Source: Pseudoalteromonas piscicida
Lineage (GTDB): Bacteria > Pseudomonadota > Gammaproteobacteria > Enterobacterales > Alteromonadaceae
Direction of reading: 5' to 3'
Length of the DNA: 64,000 nt
Assembly: GCF_002744175.1 (NCBI RefSeq)
Contig: NZ_NKHF01000001.1
Location: 1 to 64,000, forward strand
Every line of letters begins with the position of its first letter. Positions within the stretch are counted from its first letter, which is position 1. Made by a program: the position numbers and the translations under genes. The notes under the pieces are model-generated. The model ran no database searches. It had not been told where the DNA came from and was given only the letters and a program-made list of their open reading frames with translations. This document shows positions 1 through 8,700 of this stretch, one piece after another.

Positions 1-144
1 GAGCCTGAGCCAGTTGTAGAGCCTGAGCCAGTTGTAGAGCCTGAGCCAGTTGTAGAGCCTGAACCAGTTGTAGAGCCTGAACCAGTTGTAGAGCCTGAAC
101 CAGTTGTAGAGCCTGAACCAGTGATAGAGCCTGAACCAGTAGTT
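1..144 (+). repeat. 18-bp tandem repeat encoding EPEPVV spacer
   Basis: Eight consecutive 18-bp units, beginning at 1, 19, 37, 55, 73, 91, 109 and 127, all in frame with tonB. The first three use GAG for the second Glu codon and the next ones GAA, so the array has two homogenised blocks. The last two units diverge at their 3' ends, giving VI and an altered VV. The array continues off the left edge, so its true copy number is unknown. It encodes the Pro/Glu spacer of TonB. Confidence 0.95.
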
Positions 145-519
145 CAGTCAAGTGCTGATAGCTCAAAAGAAAACAACACCAATCAGACACCAGCAACATC
201 TGAGGCTCCTCAAGATCCTAGTTTACCGCCTGGGTTAGTACTACCACATATGAGCGATGCTAATGCTCTGAGTAACCCTGACCCTATTTATCCAAGGCTA
301 TCCCGTAAGTTTAAAGAGCAAGGGACTGTCTTATTGAAAATTTATATTGAGGCAGACGGCAGTGTTTCTGAAATAGAAATACATGAATCAAGTGGCCATA
401 GCCGACTTGATCAGTCCGCCAGAGCAACGGTTAAACACTGGCAATACCAGCCAGCAACTCAAGACGGACAGGCTATTGGCTATTGGTATCTACAGCCTGT
501 CAATTTTGCATTAAATTAA
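1..519 (+). CDS. tonB: TonB-family energy transducer, C-terminal part (5' end outside window)
   Basis: The reading frame is open from base 1 to the TAA at 517-519, so the start lies upstream of the window. The first part encodes Glu-Pro-Glu-Pro-Val-Val repeats, the Pro-rich periplasm-spanning spacer typical of TonB. After a Ser/Asn/Thr-rich linker the last ~85 residues fit the TonB C-terminal domain: an IYPRLSR motif, a GTVLLKIYIEADGSV beta strand, and RATVKHWQYQPA. TonB passes proton-motive force from ExbB-ExbD to outer-membrane receptors. exbB follows 17 bp downstream, and a siderophore receptor lies 3 kb away, so this is probably a dedicated transducer for the local iron system. The N-terminal membrane anchor cannot be seen. 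Family call is firm; the exact tonB paralogue is inferred. Confidence 0.88.
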   Translation, partial: EPEPVVEPEPVVEPEPVVEPEPVVEPEPVVEPEPVVEPEPVIEPEPVVQSSADSSKENNTNQTPATSEAPQDPSLPPGLVLPHMSDANALSNPDPIYPRLSRKFKEQGTVLLKIYIEADGSVSEIEIHESSGHSRLDQSARATVKHWQYQPATQDGQAIGYWYLQPVNFALN

Positions 520-536
520 TAAATTAAGGAACAGTC

Positions 537-1259
537 ATGGAGAACCCATACGGAATCGCAGCCATGTGGGCACAAAGCGATATCATCATCAAAGCAGTAG
601 CGTTTAGTCTACTGTTTATGTCTATCGCAACTTGGTGCGTCATACTCGTTAAAGGTATAAAGCTATATCGACTAAAACAGCCTCTGGCTGGATCAAAGCA
701 ATTCTGGCATGCCCAAGATGTGCAATCTGGAATAAAACTATTAGAAACCCCATCAGGCCAAGACACCCCTTTTAGCGCACTTGTACATGAAGGTATGCAT
801 GCTAAAGCTCACCATGAGCAACATAAAGAAGACTTACATGGCAACTTACCCATTGCTGAGTGGTTAACAGCCAGCTTGCGCACCTCAATCGATGAAAGCA
901 AATCAGAACTACAAAGCAATTTAGCGATCCTCGCATCGATCGGTGCGACGGCACCATTTATCGGCTTGTTCGGAACTGTCTGGGGAATTTACCATGCGCT
1001 AATTAGCATTGGTGTGAGCGGCCAAGCAAGCATAGATAAGGTCGCAGGTCCTGTGGGTGAGGCGTTGATCATGACAGCATTTGGCCTTGCCGTCGCAATC
1101 CCAGCCGTGTTGGGCTATAACGCACTCACGCGTGGAAATAAGCGCATCGCTAGCAGATTAAACCACTTTGCTCATGAGCTACATGCATTTCTACTAATGG
1201 GTTCGGCACCAAGCGCAAACTCAAAACGCCCTATATTTAAGTCCGTAGGAGGAAAATAA
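537..1259 (+). CDS. exbB: ExbB / MotA-TolQ-ExbB proton channel family protein
   Basis: A 240-aa inner-membrane protein with three hydrophobic segments: about residues 15-37, then a pair around 130-155 and 170-200. The conserved ExbB/TolQ signature is visible in the last two helices (LAILASIGATAPFIGLFGTVWGI and AGPVGEALIMTAFGLAVAIPAV, shown here only as the family core). ExbB forms the pentameric proton channel that powers TonB. The start ATG at 537 has AAGGA about 8 bases upstream. Its TAA overlaps the exbD ATG by one base, so the two are translationally coupled. The order tonB-exbB-exbD is a complete energy-transduction operon beside a siderophore receptor. Confidence 0.95.
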   Translation: MENPYGIAAMWAQSDIIIKAVAFSLLFMSIATWCVILVKGIKLYRLKQPLAGSKQFWHAQDVQSGIKLLETPSGQDTPFSALVHEGMHAKAHHEQHKEDLHGNLPIAEWLTASLRTSIDESKSELQSNLAILASIGATAPFIGLFGTVWGIYHALISIGVSGQASIDKVAGPVGEALIMTAFGLAVAIPAVLGYNALTRGNKRIASRLNHFAHELHAFLLMGSAPSANSKRPIFKSVGGK

Positions 1260-1675
1260 TGGCTTTTGGTCAAGGGTTTGAAGACGATGATGAAGTCATG
1301 GCAGAAATCAACATGACGCCCCTTGTGGATGTCATGTTGGTATTATTGATCATCTTTATTATCACCATGCCTGTTATTACGCAATCTATCGAAGTTGAGC
1401 TGCCTAAAGCGGCGCAGCAAGAAACCAGCTCAGAGGTCGTTCCCGATAGCATTGATGTCATTGTGCAGGCTAATGGCGACATTCAATGGCAACACCAAAG
1501 TGTTACATTAGCCCAACTGGAGCAGAAACTAGCAGAGGTAGCGATGCAGTCTCCTCAACCACCAATTCAGTTGCAAGGTGCGGCTAAAGTCCCTTATGAA
1601 AACGTTGTTAAAGTGATGGCTATGGCACAAAAATCAGGAGTTAACTCATTGAATTTTGTTACCCAGACGGAATAG
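1259..1675 (+). CDS. exbD: ExbD / TolR family biopolymer transport protein
   Basis: A 138-aa protein with one N-terminal membrane helix (about residues 22-43). Just before and inside it are the family motifs INMTPLVDVMLVLLIIF, including the proton-relaying Asp of PLVDV, followed by a periplasmic domain. It partners ExbB to harvest proton-motive force for TonB. The ATG at 1259 overlaps the exbB stop and has a strong TAGGAGG ribosome binding site about 8 bases upstream. It is the last gene of the tonB-exbB-exbD unit; a ~350-bp gap separates it from the N-monooxygenase gene. Confidence 0.95.
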   Translation: MAFGQGFEDDDEVMAEINMTPLVDVMLVLLIIFIITMPVITQSIEVELPKAAQQETSSEVVPDSIDVIVQANGDIQWQHQSVTLAQLEQKLAEVAMQSPQPPIQLQGAAKVPYENVVKVMAMAQKSGVNSLNFVTQTE

Positions 1676-2023
1676 TACTTCGTCGCCCTACTTAACAGAC
1701 TAACACTGATTGCGGCACACATTTGTGTGTCGCCGCCCTAGCGTGCTATCAATTTAACTCGATATAGGCGCAATTGCAGGAATTCAATCTGACGCTAGCA
1801 ATGTTAAACGCTTTTTCTCCATAACAAGGCATAGCAAAAGCCCACTAAGAGTGAATACGAATTAATTTCATAAATATTTAAATAAAATAAAGTGCCGGTC
1901 GTCTATTCCAAAACATGATTTTTAGTTGAGCTTCTGACAATGAATAGTGGCCTGCCGCTCTGTGACATCCGGCTAGGCTCTACGACAAATAACAGTAGCT
2001 AGCTGTAACTGTGAGGATTAAGT
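1676..2023. other. Intergenic region between exbD and the N-monooxygenase gene
   Basis: This 348-bp gap has no convincing open reading frame. Near 1713-1737 there is an imperfect hairpin (ACACA TT TGTGT flanked by GCGGC and GCCGC) without a T-run. Around 1858-1893 it is very AT-rich and probably promoter-bearing. I looked for a Fur box here and found no good match. A GAGGA ribosome binding site sits just before the ATG at 2024. Confidence 0.6.
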
Positions 2024-3328
2024 ATGAACACCCCATCTCGCTTTTCTTTAGTCGGTATTGGATTTGGACCTTCCAATATTGCACTGGCAATCTCACTTCG
2101 TGAACAAGGTTTAACTGACTGGACAAAACATACTTTATTCATGGAACGTCAGCCTGAGTTTTCATGGCATAAAAATATGATGCTTGAAAACACCCACATG
2201 CAAATATCTTTTTTAAAAGATTTAGTCACGATTCGAAACCCTAAAAGTGAGTTCACTTTTATTAATTATTTACACCAAAAAAATCGTCTTGCAGATTTTA
2301 TTAACCTGCAAACATTTTTCCCAAGCCGCCATGAGTTTAACGATTATCTAGCTTGGGCTGCTTCGCACTTTAAAGACCAAACTAACTATGGCGAAACCGC
2401 ATTTGATGTTCAACCGATTTTAGAAAATGATCACGTTGTTGCATTACAAGTGCACTCTAGAGATGTTGATGGAAAGGAAAAAGTAGTTGAGACAGAGAAC
2501 TTAGTCGTCAGCATTGGCGGTGGTGGATATATACCTAAACAATTTAGAAAGCTAGCTGGCGATAACCGAGTATTCCACAGTAATGATTACAAAGTGGCTA
2601 TTGAAGCAAATAAAACGGCTAAGAAAATTGCCGTCATTGGTGCAGGCCAAAGTGCAGCCGAAATATTTATGGATTTGCACGGTCGTGCAGATGACAATCA
2701 AGTCGACTTTGTTATTCGTGCAAACTCTATTAAACCATCGGATGATAGTCCATTTGTCAATGAAATCTTCAACGCAGAATATACCGATAAGGTTTTCTCT
2801 AAATCAGATATCGAGCGCGAAGCCTTCTTAAAAGAATATCGTCAGACGAATTACGCCTGCCCTGACTTACCGCTTATTGAACAAATTTACGGCGTATTTT
2901 ACGAACAAAAAGTACGTAGCCACTATCGCCACCGCTTTCTTTCAAGCACGGAAGTCGCAGCAGTTGATGCGGACGAAAACGGTGTCCATTTAACGCTAAC
3001 AAACCGCAAAACAGGCGACACTAAAGTATGTACCTACGATGCCGTAGTATTGGCAACGGGCTATGTGCGAGATCAACATAAAACCTTGCTCGCCCCCTTA
3101 TCTCAGTACCTAGGAGATTTCAGTGTAGGACGAGATTATCGCATTCAAAGTACGGAAAACTTTAAGCCTAATATTTTCTTGCAAGGCGCCTGTGAAAGCT
3201 CTCATGGATTAAGCGACACCTTGTTATCTATTTTGGCAGTACGTAGCCAAGAAATCGGTGAGGTATTGAAGCAATTGAAGTCCACTTCAACACCTGACAT
3301 AACCGACAACGTAGCACTAATCGATTAA
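2024..3328 (+). CDS. L-ornithine/L-lysine N-hydroxylating monooxygenase (siderophore hydroxamate)
   Basis: A 434-aa flavoprotein of the PvdA/SidA/IucD family. The N-terminal FAD site reads VGIGFGPSNIALA (about residues 10-22), followed by the family's WHKNMMLENTHMQISFLKDL substrate/FAD region. The NADPH-binding site is IAVIGAGQSAAEIF (about 204-217), and the C-terminal ATGY motif sits near 345. These enzymes hydroxylate the side-chain amine of ornithine or lysine, the first step toward a hydroxamate iron ligand. The neighbouring receptor and NRPS genes place it in siderophore biosynthesis, and an IucB-type acyltransferase at 31184-31816 could acylate the product. The sequence alone does not settle ornithine versus lysine; ornithine is the likelier substrate for an NRPS-loaded residue. 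Confidence 0.92.
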   Translation: MNTPSRFSLVGIGFGPSNIALAISLREQGLTDWTKHTLFMERQPEFSWHKNMMLENTHMQISFLKDLVTIRNPKSEFTFINYLHQKNRLADFINLQTFFPSRHEFNDYLAWAASHFKDQTNYGETAFDVQPILENDHVVALQVHSRDVDGKEKVVETENLVVSIGGGGYIPKQFRKLAGDNRVFHSNDYKVAIEANKTAKKIAVIGAGQSAAEIFMDLHGRADDNQVDFVIRANSIKPSDDSPFVNEIFNAEYTDKVFSKSDIEREAFLKEYRQTNYACPDLPLIEQIYGVFYEQKVRSHYRHRFLSSTEVAAVDADENGVHLTLTNRKTGDTKVCTYDAVVLATGYVRDQHKTLLAPLSQYLGDFSVGRDYRIQSTENFKPNIFLQGACESSHGLSDTLLSILAVRSQEIGEVLKQLKSTSTPDITDNVALID

Positions 3329-3419
3329 CGTCGGATTTAACCTAGTGATTGATAGGTGCTTGAGTCAATCACTTCATTATAAAAACCAATCTGCTTCTCA
3401 AAAATAATAAGGAGTCTTT

Positions 3420-5606
3420 GTGAAACAACAACGCTCAAGCCAACGGCTAACTCTATCACCAATTGCTGCTGCAATTATGGGGTTAACGCTGGTTTCAACC
3501 GCATACGCAGAAGATAATTCACCGAGTAAGTTAAAAGCGGTTACGGTAAGTGCTGACGCTGATCAGGAAACAGCAACCGGTCCGGTTGAAGGATATAACG
3601 CCCGCCGAAGTGCAACCGGTTCAAAAATCGATGTTGCCATCATCGAAGTGCCACAAACCATCAATGTGGTTACTGCAGACAAGATTGAAGCAATTGGTGC
3701 CACGCGAGTCACTGAAGCGCTATCTTATACCGCTGGTGTGAATACTGCGCCGTGGGGTGATTTACCGCAATATGATTGGTTATACATTCGTGGTTTCGAC
3801 GCTTACGCGCCGGGCTTTTATCAAGATGGCTTGCAGATCCGCAACAGTGGTAACTGGGGCTTATGGCAAACCGAAAGCTATGGCATGGAGCGAATAGAAA
3901 TCTTGAAAGGCCCAGCTTCTGTACTTTACGGTCAAAATGGTCCTGGTGGTGTGGTAAACCTAGTCAGTAAGCTGCCAACACCATTTTCACAAAATGAACT
4001 ACAGCTAAAGCTTGGTAATAATGGCCTAAAGCAATTCGCGTTGGATATGTCTGGCCCAATTGATGATGACAGCGAATACTTATATCGCGTTACAGGCCTC
4101 ACCAAAAAGTCTGATTTGAGCACAAAGCCATTAGAAAACGATCGCGACTACCTCGCACTATCAATGACTTGGCAACCAAACAGCCAAGGCAAAATCACCT
4201 TCTACTCGCAATACTATGACATTGAATCTGGTGCAGCTTGGCATGCATACCCTACTACAGGAACCATCTTACCAAACCCTAATGGCCAAATTCCATTTTC
4301 AACCCTAATTGGCGAGCCCGACTTCAACCGTTACAATCAAGAACAGTGGGTAGTCGGTTATAAAGGCGAATATCACTTCAATGATAATTGGCAAATCAAA
4401 CAACACGGACGCTATGCCGAGTTCGATGTTGACTATGGTGTTATTTGGGGTAAATGGGCTCAGAAAAATCCTGAAAACCCAAGCGCACCAGAAAACTTCC
4501 GTTACTTAGCCCGTACTCCGCTATCTAGTAAAGAAAAAGTAACCGGCGCAACTATCGATACACATTTAATTGGTAACATTACGCTCGGCAACGTTGAACA
4601 TACCATACTGATTGGAGCCGACTATCAAGACACCGAAATCGAAGTAAGAGCACGATATGGTGGGGTATTGGCCGATCTTGATGTCTTTAATCCAACCTAT
4701 GGCTCAGAAGTACTGCAACCTGAACCCAATATTAAAGGGGTTTCAAAACTAGAGCAGTTTGGTGTTTACATTCAAGATCAAATTAAGATCAATGAAAAAA
4801 TCATCATTTCTTTGGCAGGTCGTTGGGATGAAGCAAAGTTAAAGAACGAAACACTTGAAGGTCAAGTTGACCCGACTTCTGTACGCACCGATAGTGAGTT
4901 TAGTGCCCGTGCTGGGGTTGTATACTTGGCGGACAATGGATTAGCTCCATACTTTAGCTATTCGGAATCTTTTGCCCCAACAACCAATGTTGATCCCGCA
5001 ACAGCACGCCCTTTCTCACCTGAAACTGGCAAACAATATGAAACTGGTCTGCGCTATCAGCCTAAAGACTCCACTTCAAGCTACAGTGCTGCGGTATTCG
5101 AGATTGAGCGTAGTGACTTTACACAATGGGTATGGACAAGCGAGCCTGCAGGCTACAAGCAAACAGGTGCCGTGGTAGTGCGTGGTGTAGAGTTTGATGC
5201 ATTTGTCCAGCCAACTGACAAAATGAACTTAACGGCTTCATATGCATTTATTCCTAAAGCTGAAGTCACCAAAAGTGGGATCGCTGAGGAGATAGGTAAA
5301 CAAGATAAAGCCGTATCCGAACACCAGCTAAATATTTGGGGTGACTACCAGCTTACAGATAACTTTACTATTGGCTTAGGAGCACGCTACACAGGCAGTA
5401 ACAAAGGTACTGGTGAAAAAGCCCCTAAAACAGTAGAGGGTTATACCCTATTTGATGCCATGGCAAGCTATGACCTAGCACAATGGCGCTTTGCATTGAA
5501 CGTACGTAACCTAACTGACAAAAAGGTTATCGCTTCATGTGGCGCGACATCATGCTCCTATGGCAATCGTCGAAACATTGCTTTAACTGCAACTTACCAA
5601 TGGTAA
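3420..5606 (+). CDS. TonB-dependent siderophore receptor
   Basis: A 728-aa outer-membrane receptor. The GTG start at 3420 is chosen because AAGGAG lies about 6 bases upstream and it gives a signal peptide ending ...VSTAYA (about residue 30). The plug domain carries the family motifs: IEVPQTINVVT, LSYTAGVN, YIRGFDAY, and RIEILKGPASVLYGQNGPGG near residues 160-180. The remainder is beta-barrel, ending in the terminal aromatic ATYQW expected of an outer-membrane barrel. It should import the ferric form of the siderophore made by the adjacent NRPS/PKS operon, powered by the upstream TonB-ExbB-ExbD. It lies 91 bp after the monooxygenase and ends at a hairpin terminator shared in location with the convergent NRPS operon. 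Confidence 0.95.
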   Translation: MKQQRSSQRLTLSPIAAAIMGLTLVSTAYAEDNSPSKLKAVTVSADADQETATGPVEGYNARRSATGSKIDVAIIEVPQTINVVTADKIEAIGATRVTEALSYTAGVNTAPWGDLPQYDWLYIRGFDAYAPGFYQDGLQIRNSGNWGLWQTESYGMERIEILKGPASVLYGQNGPGGVVNLVSKLPTPFSQNELQLKLGNNGLKQFALDMSGPIDDDSEYLYRVTGLTKKSDLSTKPLENDRDYLALSMTWQPNSQGKITFYSQYYDIESGAAWHAYPTTGTILPNPNGQIPFSTLIGEPDFNRYNQEQWVVGYKGEYHFNDNWQIKQHGRYAEFDVDYGVIWGKWAQKNPENPSAPENFRYLARTPLSSKEKVTGATIDTHLIGNITLGNVEHTILIGADYQDTEIEVRARYGGVLADLDVFNPTYGSEVLQPEPNIKGVSKLEQFGVYIQDQIKINEKIIISLAGRWDEAKLKNETLEGQVDPTSVRTDSEFSARAGVVYLADNGLAPYFSYSESFAPTTNVDPATARPFSPETGKQYETGLRYQPKDSTSSYSAAVFEIERSDFTQWVWTSEPAGYKQTGAVVVRGVEFDAFVQPTDKMNLTASYAFIPKAEVTKSGIAEEIGKQDKAVSEHQLNIWGDYQLTDNFTIGLGARYTGSNKGTGEKAPKTVEGYTLFDAMASYDLAQWRFALNVRNLTDKKVIASCGATSCSYGNRRNIALTATYQW

Positions 5607-5631
5607 GTAATAGCAATTAAATTAATTCCCA

Positions 5632-5662
5632 TAAAAACGGTGCTACTCAGCGCCGTTTTTAT
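5632..5662 (+). terminator. Rho-independent terminator after the siderophore receptor
   Basis: AAAAACGGTGC and GCGCCGTTTTT pair across a short loop (one G-T wobble), followed by a T-rich stretch. It starts 26 bp after the receptor stop codon. Confidence 0.85.
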
Positions 5663-5688
5663 TTGCAAAAGACAAACCTAAAGATAAA

Positions 5689-5717
5689 AATAAAGCGGCT
5701 TACAGCCGCTTTATTTT
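5689..5717 (-). terminator. Rho-independent terminator of the NRPS/PKS operon
   Basis: The palindrome AAAGCGGCT / AGCCGCTTT (5692-5712) is followed on the minus strand by a T-rich run. It lies about 10-15 bp after the stop of the last NRPS gene and faces the receptor terminator, insulating two convergent units. Confidence 0.85.
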
Positions 5718-5726
5718 TAAACTTAG

Positions 5727-8700
5727 CTAGACACGCTCTAATACGGTGCGCTCTTTAACCACCGCGAAGTGCCCAACATCCAAGTCGTGAGACGAAACAC
5801 TTTGGCTATTCAACCATTCGTACCACCATGCTTTGTGCGCTTGCTCTCGACCTTTCATCCAAAATAGTTCAACCTTACCGGTGTATACAGGCAGCGTCTC
5901 AATATTGACAGCAGCCAAGAATAGCGGTTGGAAGGCCAGATATAAATGGTATAAGTCTTGAACCGTTAACTGTCCGTAACCCGTCATAAACTCCGTCCTT
6001 GGGTGCTCAAACACTTGCTGCATCAACTTTTGAATGTCATCACTTGATATCTGCTGTTGAGCAGAACATTCAGCTAACGTACTTTGTATTTCAACGTCTT
6101 GTAACAAGGCAGACCCACTTTCTTCGCTCAGTAACAAACTGAAGAAGGTTTGTAGCTGCGTCATTGGGCCTATTTGCTCTGCCGGTGTTGAGCGCTGTGC
6201 ACTTGCATTAGGTGGCGAGTAAGGGTCAAGTAAAAGCAGCTGCTCTACCTGCTCACCTTGTTGTTCTAACTCAGCGGCAATAGCGTGCGCCAATACGCCA
6301 CCTAAAGACCAACCACATAAACGGTAAGGTCCGCGAGCTTGCACTTTGCGAATTTCGCTTAGATGCGATGCCACCAGCGCAGATAAATCAGCAGCTTGCC
6401 CGGTTAAAGAATCAGGCTGATAAGTCAGCCCGTACACCGTACACTTGCCATCGAGATGCCTTGCCAAAGTGGTGTAGTCCAGCACTTTACCAAAACCATC
6501 ATGTAAGCAAAATAGCGCACTTGCAGCGGCTGATTTTTGATTCAGTGCGATAATAGGCTCGCTACAAAGTGTATTTCCAGAGCCTGTAGCGCCTTGCAAC
6601 TCAGTCAACTGCAAGGCTAACTGGCTCAGATCCGCAGTTTCAAACATGTGTTTTACCGCCATTTCAAAACCACGTTGGCGCATCAATGACACCACTTTTA
6701 GACACGCGATAGAATCACCACCCAGCGTAAAGAAATTAGCAAAACGACTGATATTATGGATTCCTAAAACCTCAGACCAGACTTGCGCCACACTTTGCTC
6801 CATGTCGTTTATTGGGGCAACAAACTCTCCGCTATCTTGCCAGACCGGTTCCGGTAATGCGTCGCGGTCAATTTTTCCATTTGGGCTAAGTGGCAAACGC
6901 TCAAGACTCAAAATGCTGTTTGGCACCATATAGTCAGGTAAGACTTTAGCTAAGATGCTTTTTAGCTCATCACTTGACTGTACTTGTTGAGACTGCACAT
7001 AGCCGACTAAACGCTCGCCTGACGGCGAAGGCTTTGCCAATACAACGGCTTTTTGAATACCGCTAATACTTGCAAGCTGAGCTTCAATCTCTTCAAGCTC
7101 AATACGTAGGCCTCGGATCTTAACTTGGTGATCAAGTCGACCCATATATTCAATCAGCCCTTCTTTATTCCAACGCACCAAATCACCGGTACGGTAAAGG
7201 CGACCACCTGATGCGGATATCGGATCGGCAACAAATCGCTCTGCGGTTAAGTCAGGGCGGTTAAGATAACCCCGGCTCAACCCTACTCCACCTAAATATA
7301 GCTCACCTACTACCCCTTGAGGAACCGGCGTCAAGTATTCATCGAGTACATAACAACTGGTGTTTGAGATAGCACGACCGATTGGAATTGTGGTTCGTGG
7401 TGCTTGCGTAAACTCCCAGTTGGTCACATGAATTGTGGTTTCTGTTGGGCCATATAAATTATGCACCTTGGCATTTGGCAGCGCGGCGAACATACGTTGA
7501 CGAAGTTCCGGTGGCGCAGCCTCTCCTCCTACCATAATGTTACGTAAATGGTTCTCTTCATTGGGGTTAGTTTGCTCAATGAAAGCTTGTAACATTGTTG
7601 GTACAAAGCTCGCTGTTGTTACTTTTTGCGCTTTTATAAGTGCAATTAGCTTGTCTGGATCTTTATGATCTCCGGGTTCAGATACCACAATGCGGCCGCC
7701 TTGACTCAGTGGGAAAAATAGCTCCCAACAAGACACATCAAAGCCAAACGGCGCCTTATGTAACACCGCATCTTCCCGTGTAAGTTGATACTCGCGCTGC
7801 ATCCACTGCATACAGCTAACCAGTGAGCGGTGACTAATAGCCACGCCTTTCGGTCGTCCCGTCGAGCCAGAGGTATAAATCACATAAGCTAGCTGCTCAG
7901 GGTGAGCATCGACAATGAGATTATCTTGGCTGTATGGCGTTAAGTCTATCTGTTGCCAAACACACTGCGTGATCTGCTCAGGGAATGGCGGCAGCGCATC
8001 TACCCCTTCGGCATGAGTCAATAACAACTGTACGCCACTAGATGCCACAATATATTGCAAACGCTCCGCTGGATAATCTAAATCTAGTGGTACGTACGAG
8101 GCACCTACTTTCATGATTGCCAACAGACTTATCACGGTTTCAACACTACGCCACATGCCCACAGCGACTCGGCTCTCTATACCCACACCTTGTGATTGTA
8201 AATAATGCGCCAGCTGGTTTGCTTGTTGGTTAAGCTCAGCGTAACTCACATGACTGTTTTTAAATGTCACGGCGATGGCGCCAGGCTGTTTTTGTACCTG
8301 TGCTTCAAATAAGCGATAAACCGTTTGTTGAGTGTTCTCTTTGGTGGTGTTTTCGCTCCACAAGCGCTGTGTTTGCCACGCATTGTCAGTCAACGCTTGC
8401 CAGTCACCTAGCTGTTTTAGTGCCCGCTCTGCAACAAGCTGAGTCAAAGCATTCAGTAAATAGCCACACAATTGTGCAGGTTCCACACTTGGTAATGTTT
8501 GCGCCACGATGTTAAAGCCATCGCCAGCATCGTCAATAGAAATTCCTATAGGGTAATTGGTGCGTTCCTCACCGCCAAACACTTGCCAGCCGTCTTCGGT
8601 TACATAGAGCTTTTTCGAATCACCATGTTTGTGCGCATTTGGGCTATAGCGATAATTCAACAGCGTCGAAAACAGCGGCGTTCCTTTCGCTACGTTGCTG

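Noticed and set aside
1713-1737. Hairpin considered as the exbD terminator
   Set aside because: Stem is imperfect and no T-run follows, so it is mentioned only in the spacer entry.
1858-1893. AT-rich stretch considered as a Fur box before the monooxygenase
   Set aside because: ATTAATTTCATAAATATTTA does not match the repeated NATWAT hexamers of Fur sites well enough.
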